Below, one piece after another: positions 1-10,836 of a stretch of 64,000 bases of DNA; position 1 is the stretch's first letter, and each line of letters opens with the position of its first letter. The stretch covers positions 1,943,516-2,007,515 of the forward strand of contig NC_006047.2 in NCBI RefSeq assembly GCF_000006445.2, written 5' to 3'. The notes under the pieces were generated by a model. It saw only the letters and a list, made by a program, of their open reading frames with translations. It searched no databases and was not told the DNA's origin. Made by a program: the position numbers and the translations under genes. This DNA comes from Debaryomyces hansenii CBS767. Taxonomy: Eukaryota; Ascomycota; Pichiomycetes; Serinales; Debaryomycetaceae.

Positions 1-1632
1 TCCACTGAATAGCAATGGCTCTTGTTGAACGTATCCAACTTGAGATCTGTAGAAATTCAAATTGAGATCTTTGATATTATGGTTATTCACCGTAATTGTA
101 CCTTCAGTTGGATCATAGAACCTCAATAGTAATTGAGATATACTTGATTTCCCGCTACCAGATGGCCCGACGAAACAAACATGCTCACCTTTGGTGATTG
201 TTAAGTTTAATTCTGATCCACCAAATATAGGTGAGTCTGGTCTTGAAGGATAGCTGAATTTCACATTACGAAATTCTATGTCACCGTGCAAATCGTCTAC
301 TTTTTTACCTAAGGTTGTAGTAATCTTTGGCTTCAGTTCTATCAATTCAAATACTCTTTCTGCAGCCCCAACCCCTTTCATTAACTCTGAATAAAAATTA
401 CCAAGTCCGAAAACTGAACTACCGGTATAAACGGCATACATCATAAAGCTCGATAAATCACCTACTGTTATTTCACCATTACCAATTAATTTGGTTCCAA
501 TTACAAGTAGTCCGATTAATGTCATATTGCCCAAGAATCCATTGATACCGTAGTAAATACCGCTCAATTTTCCTTCACGCATCGATGAACTAAATATATT
601 TTTAATTTCTTGATTGTAACCATGAACAATCATTCGTTGCTGAGCAAAACTTTGTATTGTCTTCAATCCATTCAATTTTTCCTCTGTAACTTTCGTCATA
701 TCACCTAGATTTTCTTGAATTGTACGAGACAACAGTTTAATTCGTCTACCATAAACTACCGACATTATAATTAAAGGGGGAAATATTGAACTCATACAAA
801 GTGTAAGTTTCCACAGTACAACGCACATCATTGAGAGCCCAACGCAACCACTTATCAACGATCTTGCCCCGTCTGATATATTGCCACTCAAAGTTTTGGA
901 AATTATTTGCGTATCGTTCGACAATCTTGATATCAAATCGCCTGTTTTCATTCCCTTATCACTAGGTCCACCCTCAAAAAAGTATGAATCTTGTGATAAA
1001 ATTTTCAGAAATAGACGTGACCTTAACCTTGCAACCAATCTTTCACCCGCTGACCGTAATAAATAGGTACGTCCGAAATTGGCCACTGCTCCTATAGAAA
1101 AGAACACACCAAGAGCTCCATAGAATTCAAATGGTTCTAAACCAAAAATCTTTTTATCATCATCGTCATCATTATTATCGCCTTTTTCGGAGTCCGCATC
1201 AGTCATTCTGGAATCCGGAGATTTAGCTGTATCGATAATCTTCCCAATAAACAACGGTAACGACATACTAACTGCCGAAGTCAAAATAAGGCATACCAAT
1301 GCTGCAATTATTATCTTAACTTCAGGCTTTGCTAATCGAAATAACTTGCTTATATCCTTTCTTAATGTACTTGTTTTGACATCACGAGTCAGAACTTCTG
1401 ACATTTGGACGTTAGTAGTTGTAGAAGACGTCGAGTTACGCCTCTGAAAGTTCCAATGTAGCCTATTAGCATTGAAATGTATTGTTTGTGATCTATTATT
1501 TTCCACCCTATGTACATGAAAATTGTGTGAAAAATTAATAAAACTTATTCTCGAAGAAAGACTTCTCCTCGCTATATCATTGTTTAGCCTTGAAGTTAAT
1601 CGAGGTATCATGAGTTGAGTTGACCCAATCAT
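1..1632 (-). CDS. MDL1: Mitochondrial ABC half-transporter Mdl1 (partial, C-terminus outside window)
   Basis: This is an ABC exporter half-transporter of the mitochondrial inner membrane, the family that exports peptides made by matrix proteolysis. The reading frame is open for 544 codons to the left edge, so only the N-terminal part is present. Residues 1-75 are rich in Arg, Ser and Asn with few acidic residues, as expected of a mitochondrial targeting sequence. The transmembrane domain follows (about 90-400), with an Asp-rich insert near 150. The nucleotide-binding domain begins near 450, with Walker A GPSGSGKS at 489-496 and the Q-loop region at the edge. Walker B and the ABC signature lie outside. 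The first ATG at 1632 is chosen; a second in-frame Met is at codon 8. Similarity along the membrane domain points to Mdl1 rather than Atm1 or Mdl2. Confidence 0.93.
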   Translation of the reverse strand, partial: MIGSTQLMIPRLTSRLNNDIARRSLSSRISFINFSHNFHVHRVENNRSQTIHFNANRLHWNFQRRNSTSSTTTNVQMSEVLTRDVKTSTLRKDISKLFRLAKPEVKIIIAALVCLILTSAVSMSLPLFIGKIIDTAKSPDSRMTDADSEKGDNNDDDDDKKIFGLEPFEFYGALGVFFSIGAVANFGRTYLLRSAGERLVARLRSRLFLKILSQDSYFFEGGPSDKGMKTGDLISRLSNDTQIISKTLSGNISDGARSLISGCVGLSMMCVVLWKLTLCMSSIFPPLIIMSVVYGRRIKLLSRTIQENLGDMTKVTEEKLNGLKTIQSFAQQRMIVHGYNQEIKNIFSSSMREGKLSGIYYGINGFLGNMTLIGLLVIGTKLIGNGEITVGDLSSFMMYAVYTGSSVFGLGNFYSELMKGVGAAERVFELIELKPKITTTLGKKVDDLHGDIEFRNVKFSYPSRPDSPIFGGSELNLTITKGEHVCFVGPSGSGKSSISQLLLRFYDPTEGTITVNNHNIKDLNLNFYRSQVGYVQQEPLLFSG

Positions 1633-1757
1633 GTTCGTCCAAAGTACGATTGTCTATAGGGTAAGAAAATTAATGGAGTTCATTTAGTACATGCGATCGG
1701 GTTAACATTTCTTTGAACGAGTTATATACAGGTTGACATAATGCTGCTATCTATAAG

Positions 1758-2912
1758 CTAACTTAACAAACTAAAATTCTCTCTTATGGAAACTGCCTTC
1801 AACAGTAGCATGTTATGTTCATCGATATTACATCCCCGTAATTCTAGCGACCTAAATTTGCCTGTCAGAGAAATTTTGTAGAACATACGTTCATTTACAA
1901 GCATTAGGGTATTATTGTAATTCAATTTCAAAGAAGTTAACTGAGGCAATACTTCGGTAAAGTTAAAAGATTCGAAATCAGTCTGGCCCAAAGTTGTAAA
2001 CTTATTCGAACATATCAGCAACTTTTCTAATGTATTTGAAGGTAATTTGAGCATAAACTTTTTTGAAATATAGGTCAACAAGTTGTTGTCTAAATTCAAC
2101 TCTTTCAAGGCAGGAGGCCATACAAAATCGTTTGCCAATAAATCAACCTTGATATCCAGCTCTCCTTCATTCCTGGGATTAGAATCCAGTTTTATTATGT
2201 TATCGGATAGGTTCAAGTAAGTGACATTCGTAAAGCATCCTAGTAATTGGCTCCACCGAGAAACATAGTAATCTCCAATATCCGTAGACTTGATTGTAAT
2301 ACTCTTGAATTTGCTGCTTAACGAATTTTTCAACGCTGTATCTGGATTTGCTAGGCTTATCAAAGTTTTCAATACTGCTATCAATATAGCTGTTGGTGAT
2401 TCGACACCTATTGTGTATCCATCAATATATAGTTCTAATTGGCATGCAACACCAATATACTTCGTAATTTCATTTCTGTCATTCAAGTTATCAAAGATAG
2501 AATTTAACGAATACAAGTCATCAACAAAATTACTATAATCATTGACATCTCGAATGAATCTAAATTTTAGAATCTGTGGTCGTGTTTCCTTGAAAAGTGT
2601 GTTCTCTATTTCGTTCTCCTTACTTTCAAGAAACTTCTCTTCAAAATTGCGGAGCGATAGAACAGCATCAGGCACCGTTTCGAGTCCCTTCTTACAACAA
2701 TAATCAGAAGTTACCAATAATTTACCACTATAGAGTCTTTGAAATGCAAAACGGATCAATAGTTTTACATTATTTGCTGCAGTATCCAAATTAGGTGGAA
2801 GGTTATCAAGTATTTGATGAAGTTTGCTAATCAATGACTGAGTCTCCAATGGAGTCAACATAAAAAAGATTTCAACTATAATTTCATGTGGTAATTCTGA
2901 AATATTAAGCAT
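1758..2912 (-). CDS. F-box and leucine-rich-repeat protein
   Basis: This is a 384-residue protein with an F-box-like start (ISELPHEIIVEIFFMLTPLE, residues 4-23), the segment that would bind Skp1 in an SCF ubiquitin ligase. Towards the C-terminus, from about 225 to 375, are leucine-rich-repeat-like segments (for example LKELNLDNNLLTYI and LTSLKLNYNNTLML), which usually recognise substrate. The middle is poorly conserved. The gene lies tail to head with MDL1 on the same strand, about 125 bp away. The F-box assignment rests on the N-terminal pattern and the LRRs; I do not recognise a specific named orthologue. Confidence 0.65.
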   Translation of the reverse strand: MLNISELPHEIIVEIFFMLTPLETQSLISKLHQILDNLPPNLDTAANNVKLLIRFAFQRLYSGKLLVTSDYCCKKGLETVPDAVLSLRNFEEKFLESKENEIENTLFKETRPQILKFRFIRDVNDYSNFVDDLYSLNSIFDNLNDRNEITKYIGVACQLELYIDGYTIGVESPTAILIAVLKTLISLANPDTALKNSLSSKFKSITIKSTDIGDYYVSRWSQLLGCFTNVTYLNLSDNIIKLDSNPRNEGELDIKVDLLANDFVWPPALKELNLDNNLLTYISKKFMLKLPSNTLEKLLICSNKFTTLGQTDFESFNFTEVLPQLTSLKLNYNNTLMLVNERMFYKISLTGKFRSLELRGCNIDEHNMLLLKAVSIRENFSLLS

Positions 2913-3170
2913 ATTTCCCTTACTTCGTAACGTTAATACTATACCTTATCGTAAAAAATTAAATCGTTAAACAAAGCAATTCTTATTTCTTTATCAGAAC
3001 GCGAAAGATAACTGTGGTTCTTATACATGCATCATATACTAATGCATTTTTCATTAACTATATATCATACTTCGTATCTATATATGATACTATCAAATCA
3101 TATTTTCTTGTCTTTTTGAATTGTGGACTTATATAACTATATGAACTATGCATTAAAGAAAAAATTACTC

Positions 3171-4025
3171 TTAGTTAAAGGTTGCATCTGTTTCCATGTC
3201 AATATCTGAATCTTCCAGATTCTGATAGCTCTGCGTAGGCTCTACAACCTCATAGACCTTTGGACTATCTGTATCAGAATTATCTTTGGATAACTCGTCT
3301 ATCATTTCAAAATCTTTATTCACCCCCCGTAATGTATCCCAATAATTATATTTTATATTCTCAAAAGTTTTATCATCCTTTTCATCCGTATCACTATCCT
3401 TTTCTTTGTTATAGTCCCTAATTTTTCTTTTTCTATTTAGTTTCAATTCCTCTAATTTATTCTCTTGTTCCAAAATGAGTAATAAGTCATTATATGTGAA
3501 ACTAATCTCTTTCAGATTTATTAAATTCATGATCTTAGAATAAAATTTAAACTTTTTTATTGGAATTCCATTCGACCTTTTATTATACTTCCGGATAAAT
3601 CTGTTGAATAGTCTTATTACCCAATTTTCAAAGTGGTAACTTAAGATCAAATGTGGCTTGTACCACTGTATCAAAGCTGACTTGGAATTGTAAAGCGTAT
3701 GAAAATGCTGAACTAGCTTTTCCATAACATAGGAGTTAATATTTGGAGAATTGATAGTGGGTTGTGGGGATGAAGATTTCTTAAACACGGAATAAGATTT
3801 CAAATTTATAGATGGGTTCACCACATAATCAGTTTGTTGCGACAGTTTCGATACTTTGGATTCTATAAATGAGTGGGTAGCCTTTTTTGATTTAACATCG
3901 ATGTCATCGTCATCTAATGATAATTCCTGTAATAGATTATCAAGTTTTATCCGCTTACCATTTTTTGCAAGATCATATGAATCTTCATTATCCTCCTCAT
4001 AAGATCTTGAATGTTTTTTTTGCAT
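3171..4025 (-). CDS. Uncharacterised acidic, lysine-rich protein
   Basis: This is a 284-residue protein that I do not recognise. It has a charged N-terminus with a basic patch (KNGKRIKL, near 22-29) followed by an Asp run (DDDDID). A central segment of about 85-210 is hydrophobic/aromatic and basic, is predicted helical, and looks like the only folded part. The C-terminal tail from about 212 is acidic and Ser/Asp-rich with many potential CK2 sites. The composition suggests a nuclear protein, but that is only inference. The ATG at 4025 is the only reasonable start and is followed by an AAA-rich run. The gene lies between the F-box gene and the VPS9-domain gene, all on the minus strand. Confidence 0.6.
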   Translation of the reverse strand: MQKKHSRSYEEDNEDSYDLAKNGKRIKLDNLLQELSLDDDDIDVKSKKATHSFIESKVSKLSQQTDYVVNPSINLKSYSVFKKSSSPQPTINSPNINSYVMEKLVQHFHTLYNSKSALIQWYKPHLILSYHFENWVIRLFNRFIRKYNKRSNGIPIKKFKFYSKIMNLINLKEISFTYNDLLLILEQENKLEELKLNRKRKIRDYNKEKDSDTDEKDDKTFENIKYNYWDTLRGVNKDFEMIDELSKDNSDTDSPKVYEVVEPTQSYQNLEDSDIDMETDATFN

Positions 4026-4221
4026 TTGTCGTTCCCTGGTTTAATAACGGCTTCATATACTTGTGAATTTTTTCATGTGTTTACAATACTAGTTCTCTTT
4101 TCATTATTCTACTTATCTTTTTAATATTTTGTAAATGGCCGGTAAATTTATTTATCTCGAACTTTCTATTATATACATGACTCGATAATACTTATATATT
4201 TTATTTACTATTAACTGACTT

Positions 4222-6645
4222 TTAAATGCTTGTTTCAGAGGAGCTAATTCTGTCTGTGGTATCAATCGGTTCATCTTTGTCAGTCTTGTCAGACTTAATG
4301 TTAGACTTTGAAACAAGGTCATTACATAATATGTCATAACAAGCCTTCAAGTCCTTCAAATCTTTCATAGTAAGAGATTCAAAATCTTTATTCGTATACT
4401 TCGTTAAATTCTTTATTTGGGTTACACTCTCTTCTTCTAAATTATCACCAGTTGTCGAACCTACGGTATTCTCTTGGCTTTCAGGGTTACTATTGTTGTT
4501 CGCTGATATATTATTAAACCACTTATCCATTACCTGTAAGCTGGTTGTTCGATTTCTATAATCTGGTCTTCTTTGAATTGTTGCAGAACTACCATTGGGT
4601 GTACTTAAATCTTCATTTATAGTAATATTGCTATCTGTGTAATTATTCAGACCCTCAACAAACGAATGTATTGATAAATTAGAAGCATTCTTAGTTGGAT
4701 TTGCATGCAACGTAGAAATTGTGCCATTGGAACCATTTGTAGTACTATTGAATTTGGTCATAAAATCAGATACGCCATTGGTAAGCTTGGAAGTGATAGA
4801 ACTCTTTTTCTGATGCTCTCTGATTCCATTTTGATCTTGATCTAGCTTCTCAATTGATGATGATCTGGTTCTCAAGTGATCCAGTGACATTTTGCTCATT
4901 AACGAGCTTGATCTTTTATCTCTTTCCTCAGTCTTAGTATCAGTATTATCCGCTTCAGTTGTTGTTATTTGCTCTTCTATGCTTGGCCTGAACTGTGGAA
5001 CCAGAACCAGACTGAATCTACCTAGAATATTCTTCATCATCAGCGAAGGTATATGATTGGTATCGACAGTATTACTTTCATTAGAATTTGTGGGAGAAGT
5101 ATGCGTTGTTTCGGTTTCATGATTGCCTGCAAATGAAGGAAAACTTTCCTTATTCAATGATAATGATGAAGATTTCAAGCTGTTCATTATGGACGAATTG
5201 GACCTTGATCTATTAACTGATAATGCAACATCGTTTAATTTATGGCTAATTGTGTTTAATAGTGAGCTAGAACGAGATCTAGAAGATACCTGTGGCGAAA
5301 TATCTTCTTGGTTTTTAAATTCATCTATCGCCTTACCATCTGGGAATTTGAAATGACTTAATAATTCCTGATCTACTAATTTATGTAGGGAGCATTTTAA
5401 TAGTTGATTTTCTGTTGTTCCTTCTGGAACCAATTCTTGAATTGTGACACTCAGTAAAAAGAATAAAACGGCTTCAAAATTAGTTAAATAAAATTTAAGT
5501 TCTCCGTTATTTAAATATTTCGCTTGAATATAATGAACTAAATCCTTGTCATTTTTGAAAAAGTCAATATTGCTAGACGTTTCTAGTTCCGTGTCGTCTT
5601 CTTCTTTTAAATTTAAATATTCAAATAAGTTATTTTTCTTGAACGTTTTCTTACCATTCAACGATCTGTTCAACCTATCAGTAGGTGTATATGACGCTGG
5701 GAAAGAATTCAATGTAAATGAATTTATGTCAACGTTATATGGATCAATAAGATTAACAAAATTTTTTATGAAAGTGAAATTCAAATATAAATCACTCGAA
5801 TTGAAAGGTACATGATATATGATTATGTAAATCAACGAGGGAATTATATCATCATTATTAACGTTGCTGGGGTCACTATCATATGCTTCTGATAATAGTA
5901 TGATTAAAGACTTTTGAATTTCTACCACTGCTTTTAGTTTCGAATATGGAGTAATGCTTTCAATTAATACAACAAATGTTTGTTTGATTTTCTCCAACGT
6001 ACTGTTTTCATTACCAGCCTCGGAAATTGATGAAAAAAATGCAGTCAATTTATTAGTTGTATCATTCTCGATAAAGCAGGAAAATGGTAACTTTAACTTC
6101 TTCAAGGCATCCAATTTTTCATTAAGAAATTCCTGAAGTATGATATCACGTTGATCAAATTTAAATATCTTTTCAAGTAACGAGATGCCTTCATCTAGTG
6201 TATTATTTGAATTAAATAGCTCTGCTTGTGCCTTCTCGATCGCTTCCACTATCGTGATAAATTTATAATAATTAAATACTCTCAACTGCAAAACAGCATC
6301 CAGATCCGTTCTCTTTAATAACTTCACTGATGACGTAGAGTAATTAGCGATTGCTAATAAATAGTCAAAATCATCGGCGTGGGTCCTAAAATACTCCGAA
6401 CTTGATATAAGTTGTTTCTTTACGCTGTTTGACTGTGTATATAAGTTTATAACCAATGAATTCAAGTCCTTATAGAAATTAGAAAATAACAGCGCTAGTT
6501 CTGGTAAAGTAAGCGGCGACTGGTATCTTGGTTCCTTCAAGTATTTGATGAATGATTGCACCAACTGGCTTATCTGCTCATTCATGTGGACAGAATTACC
6601 ACAGACTTCTTCTTCTAGTATCAGTAGAAGCTTACGCCAGGACAT
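4222..6645 (-). CDS. MUK1: VPS9-domain Rab5-type GEF (Muk1-like)
   Basis: This is an 807-residue protein with a VPS9 domain, the catalytic module that activates Rab5/Vps21-type GTPases on endosomes. The conserved acidic element lies at DDIIPSLIY (265-273) and the second signature YLTNFEAVLFFL at 386-397. They are separated by an insertion of about 70 residues after LNSF. The N-terminal 220 residues are helical. From about 430 to the end the protein is Ser/Asn/Thr-rich and looks disordered, with repeated SRSRSSS-like patches that are likely phosphorylation sites. Among yeast VPS9 proteins it resembles Muk1 (no CUE domain visible at the C-terminus, unlike Vps9). The symbol is a family-level call. 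Confidence 0.72.
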   Translation of the reverse strand: MSWRKLLLILEEEVCGNSVHMNEQISQLVQSFIKYLKEPRYQSPLTLPELALLFSNFYKDLNSLVINLYTQSNSVKKQLISSSEYFRTHADDFDYLLAIANYSTSSVKLLKRTDLDAVLQLRVFNYYKFITIVEAIEKAQAELFNSNNTLDEGISLLEKIFKFDQRDIILQEFLNEKLDALKKLKLPFSCFIENDTTNKLTAFFSSISEAGNENSTLEKIKQTFVVLIESITPYSKLKAVVEIQKSLIILLSEAYDSDPSNVNNDDIIPSLIYIIIYHVPFNSSDLYLNFTFIKNFVNLIDPYNVDINSFTLNSFPASYTPTDRLNRSLNGKKTFKKNNLFEYLNLKEEDDTELETSSNIDFFKNDKDLVHYIQAKYLNNGELKFYLTNFEAVLFFLLSVTIQELVPEGTTENQLLKCSLHKLVDQELLSHFKFPDGKAIDEFKNQEDISPQVSSRSRSSSLLNTISHKLNDVALSVNRSRSNSSIMNSLKSSSLSLNKESFPSFAGNHETETTHTSPTNSNESNTVDTNHIPSLMMKNILGRFSLVLVPQFRPSIEEQITTTEADNTDTKTEERDKRSSSLMSKMSLDHLRTRSSSIEKLDQDQNGIREHQKKSSITSKLTNGVSDFMTKFNSTTNGSNGTISTLHANPTKNASNLSIHSFVEGLNNYTDSNITINEDLSTPNGSSATIQRRPDYRNRTTSLQVMDKWFNNISANNNSNPESQENTVGSTTGDNLEEESVTQIKNLTKYTNKDFESLTMKDLKDLKACYDILCNDLVSKSNIKSDKTDKDEPIDTTDRISSSETSI

Positions 6646-7696
6646 AACTTCTATAGTATGAAACAGAATTAGATATTAAGACTTTCGTGAAATACAGATC
6701 CATTTGTACTAATCTTTTTTTTAGGATCAGAAATTTATCCCTTACAAGCCGCTAATGCCTATATGCACTCAGCGTTTTATCATAACTTCTAACTACTTTA
6801 ACCATGTTTCTTAGTAAGGCTAGATTGATTATACAATGTACGCTTGTCTGGTTATTGCATATGGTTACCATATCAATATTAACATACTCTTGTCTTCCGA
6901 CAGGCTTTAGTTTTAAACTTTATTCTACATCCTGAGACAAATTCTAGTTTCAAACCTGAAACTGTATGTTGCTTTTAACAGGTTCTAGTTTCCAAAGTAC
7001 GTAAAATTACCTCATATCATACAACCTGGTATAAATACACAGTACAAAAATGATTTCAAGTTTATGAATAGATGTAGAAGTGCTTGAAATATGAACTATT
7101 TTTATTCACGTTATTATGTGTTAATATTTGGAGATTTCCTGTAGCGACCTACTTCAATTGGTTATTGTAAACAATAGACTATAATTTTCTCCATGATACT
7201 ATAATATTAAAGGGGATATTTGTTGGTGCACCTACTTTTCTCGCTTAAAAATGACACGTAGAGATGGGTACAGCGTTATGATCGGTCCATACACAGCCAT
7301 CTCTAGGGCACCATTTGTTGTACAAAAACAGGTTACTAGTGATATTAATACTTGATGTAGTCTAGTAGTCTATTGATATGGGAATATTTCTTTTTAATTT
7401 TGTGAGAATAATCTATAATATTGATGTTCAATCATAGTTAACTGCTTTATAACAATCGTAAAATATTTACGAGTAGTGGTCTCGTAAATCTGCAACAATT
7501 TTTCAGTGCAAAACACTATACAAATTATCAATTTAATTAATGATTATCAGATATAATTTCGATTGAATATATACTATATGAAGTCAAAACATAATTGATT
7601 CAGCTTATATTAATTCTATTATAGGGTTAATAATTTCTATATTTACTTTTCAGCCTGTTTAATCTAGGACACTATTATTATACTAACGTATCGTAA
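6646..7696. other. Intergenic region, 1.05 kb
   Basis: No coding frame or RNA gene is recognised. There is a short near-repeat TTCTAGTTTC around 6942 and 6982. Near 7258-7305 an inverted repeat AGAGATGG/CCATCTCT flanks about 30 bases. The region separates two genes on the minus strand, so it holds the promoter of the VPS9 gene and the 3' end of the DER1-family gene. Confidence 0.5.
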
Positions 7697-8608
7697 CTAA
7701 GGTCTTTCCCGCATTTTTTTCAAAATAACCCAATACCATGGGGGTAATAAAATTAATGTAAGTATGCGTCTTGGAATATTATGATAAGAAGAAATTCTAG
7801 ATTCTTGTTCTATTCTTTTTGGTGTTTCTGATCTGATTTGCCTTCTCTCATCGTTGAAGTCGTAATAAAATTGGCATAATAAAAAGTCTCTCGAAAACCA
7901 CCAGAAATGACCCAACGAATAGCAAATAACAACCCTCCATACAAAAGGCTTCGTAAACACCGATGCTATAAGTCTTAAATTACCAGACATTAAAGCCAAA
8001 AAATCGGTTAGAAAATCCTTCAGCAAAACCCAGTTTAACATTGTATAACACCACGGTAAATATGCTGTTTGTATAGTGAAGAACCCGAACATATTCACGT
8101 CTAAATTAGGATTGCTCCGACACCAGATATATAATAATATATCGTCCAAGAGTGAGCCCAACCTGTGAATTTTAAAATCAAAATTGTTAGAGCCATATGT
8201 AACAGCAGCAACAATAGAGCCACAGATCAACAATACAAAATATAAATAATCAATCGACTTATTTCTATCAATGATCCTCTTCAAGAAATTTCGTTGGTCA
8301 GTGTTTAGTGTATTTATTGTATTGGGAGGAAATAATGCAATTTTTGTGCTAAACCCTTCCTCTAAATATCGAGAAGAACGGATGATGAACCATATATTTA
8401 TTATCAACTCAATCAGTAGATCATCAAAATAACAGAACGACGTAATTAGTCGCCACGGTTGGGAACTGAATGCTTTGTCAACAATGAACACAAATTGTAC
8501 AGCAAGTACAATTCGTAACGTAGTCAATATTGATGTCGAAAGAATGGCTATGGACCAATACCTAGTAACAGGCGGTATACCCGATACCCACTGAAATATC
8601 CTATCCAT
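7697..8608 (-). CDS. Der1/Dfm1-family derlin, ER-associated degradation
   Basis: This is a 303-residue polytopic ER protein of the derlin (inactive rhomboid) family, which helps retrotranslocate misfolded ER proteins for proteasomal degradation. Visible hallmarks are the N-terminal PPVTRYW segment, the WR motif at W52-R53 in the first loop (QPWRLITSF), and about five to six hydrophobic segments. A basic C-terminus follows after residue 255. No SHP box typical of Dfm1 or metazoan derlins is evident at the C-terminus, so assignment between Der1 and Dfm1 is left open. It is divergently arranged with BTS1, with 130 bp between the starts. Confidence 0.8.
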   Translation of the reverse strand: MDRIFQWVSGIPPVTRYWSIAILSTSILTTLRIVLAVQFVFIVDKAFSSQPWRLITSFCYFDDLLIELIINIWFIIRSSRYLEEGFSTKIALFPPNTINTLNTDQRNFLKRIIDRNKSIDYLYFVLLICGSIVAAVTYGSNNFDFKIHRLGSLLDDILLYIWCRSNPNLDVNMFGFFTIQTAYLPWCYTMLNWVLLKDFLTDFLALMSGNLRLIASVFTKPFVWRVVICYSLGHFWWFSRDFLLCQFYYDFNDERRQIRSETPKRIEQESRISSYHNIPRRILTLILLPPWYWVILKKMRERP

Positions 8609-8738
8609 CGCTTATAATGTGATATATGTTGATAAAAGCGTGTTAGATAAAATGTAAATATTCAAACGAGCGATTCAAAAGTTTTTTTTTGAATGGCAAA
8701 AACTTGATAAGACAGAATTATGTTCTGTATCTATTGTA

Positions 8739-9779
8739 ATGGATTCTAAAATAGATATAAATTCATTAATCGAGGGCTGCCATAATGATGAGATTCCGAA
8801 ATGCATCTCGGAACCCTACGATTATCTAGAAGGAATACCTTCAAACAATAATAATATTCGTGCAACCTTTCTAAATGCTTTTAACGACTTGTACTATCAA
8901 ATTGAGGACCATAAACTATTAGACAAAATAGGAGAAATAATATCAATATTTCATAATTCATCATTATTGATAGATGATATTGAAGATGATTCTAGTTTCA
9001 GAAGAGGCTTGCCAACTGCACACACGCTCTATGGAACACCTCTAACTATCAATTGTGGGAATTTAATGTACTTCATTGCCTTACAAAAAGCACAGAATGA
9101 GCTACCCATGTATTATAATAAGATACACGATGGAGATGTCGATGTGAAAAGTCTCACCTATCAGATCCTGCAAATATTAGTTGATGAAATGCTAAATTTG
9201 CATCATGGACAAGGATTAGATATCTATTGGAGGGATAGTGGAGACTACATTCAAAACCATTTACCAGAAATAGATGAATACTTGAAAATGGTAATGAATA
9301 AAACGGGTGGATTGTTTCGTCTTTCAGTAAAATTATTGGAAGTTTTTTCACCTACGTTTAAATCGACATCAGTAATACCATTGGCGAACCTATTAGGTAT
9401 TATATATCAGATAAGAGATGACTATTTAAACTTAGTGGATCCGAATTATTCTCATATGAAGGGATACACTGGAGAAGATTTAATCGAAGGAAAATTATCC
9501 TTACCCATTTTGCATTGTTTAAGAACTGGTTCTGTTAACTCCCCGATATATAGAATCCTTTATGAGCTAAAAGATAGTGAAGAACGTAAAGCAAATCCCC
9601 AGCTCATTGAAGATTGCATCGATTTCATGAAAAATAAATCAAAGTCTTTGGAATTCACCCGTAATTTAATACACGATTATCACGAGAACGCTAAGTTGAT
9701 GATAATCAATAATTCTACCTTAAGTAATCCAGAAGACTCAATGCTATGTAAAGTAATTGATAGGTTATGTAATGTATGA
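8739..9779 (+). CDS. BTS1: Geranylgeranyl diphosphate synthase
   Basis: This is a 346-residue trans-prenyltransferase that makes geranylgeranyl diphosphate for prenylation of Rab and Rho GTPases. The first aspartate-rich motif is DDIEDD at 79-84, followed by the usual RRG (88-90). The GQG element is at 157-159. The second aspartate-rich motif is RDDYLN at 226-231, followed by the GEDLIEGKLSLP segment. Length matches the Bts1 family. The start ATG at 8739 lies in the short divergent promoter shared with the DER1-family gene. Confidence 0.93.
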   Translation: MDSKIDINSLIEGCHNDEIPKCISEPYDYLEGIPSNNNNIRATFLNAFNDLYYQIEDHKLLDKIGEIISIFHNSSLLIDDIEDDSSFRRGLPTAHTLYGTPLTINCGNLMYFIALQKAQNELPMYYNKIHDGDVDVKSLTYQILQILVDEMLNLHHGQGLDIYWRDSGDYIQNHLPEIDEYLKMVMNKTGGLFRLSVKLLEVFSPTFKSTSVIPLANLLGIIYQIRDDYLNLVDPNYSHMKGYTGEDLIEGKLSLPILHCLRTGSVNSPIYRILYELKDSEERKANPQLIEDCIDFMKNKSKSLEFTRNLIHDYHENAKLMIINNSTLSNPEDSMLCKVIDRLCNV

Positions 9780-9847
9780 TTCAGCTATATATGTCTATTA
9801 TGTTTGTGCTGAATATTAAGTATTATTCGATTCATAATATAGGGTTT

Positions 9848-10675
9848 TTATGCTAATGGGATAGTTTTCTTCAAGTCTTTCCTTACTGAAGATTCGGTAT
9901 CAAAATCTAAATCAACTTCACTAAATTGGTCGAAATTTGAATTATCATTAAGTTTTTGGAAAAACACATCGATATCCTCGCTGCAAAACAAATTAGTAGA
10001 TGATATGTGTAAAGGCTGAAAATCAAAGGAATACTGATCTGTTATATCGAAGCGCTTCTTCTCAATATCAATATTTTTGGGTAAAAAGTTCCACAGCAAT
10101 GGTATATCGATGCCTTCATTTTCATTGTGATTGGGGTTGCTACTATTTATTTCGGATTTAAGAAGCTTTATTAACTCTTGATATGAATGACTTAAAAGAA
10201 TCTTGTCCTCAAAACTTGTAAATCTTTTGATATCCGTCAATGAAGGTGGAGATATTTTATCCGGGTTGTAAGTTGATTGGCATTTTGGAAGGCTTCTCCT
10301 CCGCTGGTTGAAATACTTTGGCTTCAACTTTTGATAACCTTTAACAACATCATTAGTTTTATTTTGAGGTGGTTGAGAACTACACGCTGAAGATTCTCTC
10401 AAAGTATTATCTTCAAGTGCAACCCTTCTATTTCTGTATCTAGAAGATCTTGAACTTTGCTTATTATTATGTGTCTTTACCTCATGTTCTTTCTCGTTCA
10501 TTTTGGTTCGTTTAGGTGGAATATCCAATTCCAAACCTTGATCTCTCACTAAGAGCTCTTTATATTTGAGTATGTCATGCTGAAGTTCATTATCGGTTCT
10601 TCTTGATTTTGTGGGCCTTCTACCTTTTGCTTTTATATCGATATCATCCTTTGAAGCAGTAATTTCGTTTTCCAT
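9848..10675 (-). CDS. Uncharacterised basic protein, probably nuclear
   Basis: This is a 275-residue protein that I do not recognise. The first 130 residues are basic and apparently disordered, with several Lys/Arg clusters (KAKGRRPTKSRR at 15-26, SSRYRNRR, FNQRRRSLPK) that could be nuclear localisation or AT-hook-like segments. The C-terminal half is acidic and better ordered (about 148-265), beginning with a helix around SFEDKILLSHSYQELIKLLK. The gene is divergent from DPH5 across 161 bp. It is annotated as real because of its length, its sound ATG and its conserved-looking C-terminal half. Confidence 0.6.
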   Translation of the reverse strand: MENEITASKDDIDIKAKGRRPTKSRRTDNELQHDILKYKELLVRDQGLELDIPPKRTKMNEKEHEVKTHNNKQSSRSSRYRNRRVALEDNTLRESSACSSQPPQNKTNDVVKGYQKLKPKYFNQRRRSLPKCQSTYNPDKISPPSLTDIKRFTSFEDKILLSHSYQELIKLLKSEINSSNPNHNENEGIDIPLLWNFLPKNIDIEKKRFDITDQYSFDFQPLHISSTNLFCSEDIDVFFQKLNDNSNFDQFSEVDLDFDTESSVRKDLKKTIPLA

Positions 10676-10751
10676 TCCAACTATTGATCATTATCTTCAC
10701 TATCAGTAGTAACCACTACGTTTATCTCATCGCTTATATTTTTAATTTGGA

Positions 10752-10759
10752 TCACGTGA
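10752..10759. promoter_or_regulatory. TCACGTGA E-box palindrome in divergent promoter
   Basis: A perfect TCACGTGA palindrome lies between the 9848-10675 gene and DPH5. This is the preferred site of bHLH factors of the Cbf1/Tye7 type in yeasts. Function here is inferred from the motif and position only. Confidence 0.45.
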
Positions 10760-10836
10760 AAGTCTAAATTTTTCGAAGTATAATGATTTTGAAAATGTCT
10801 AAGTAAACCACACAATGATAACAAACATATACGAAA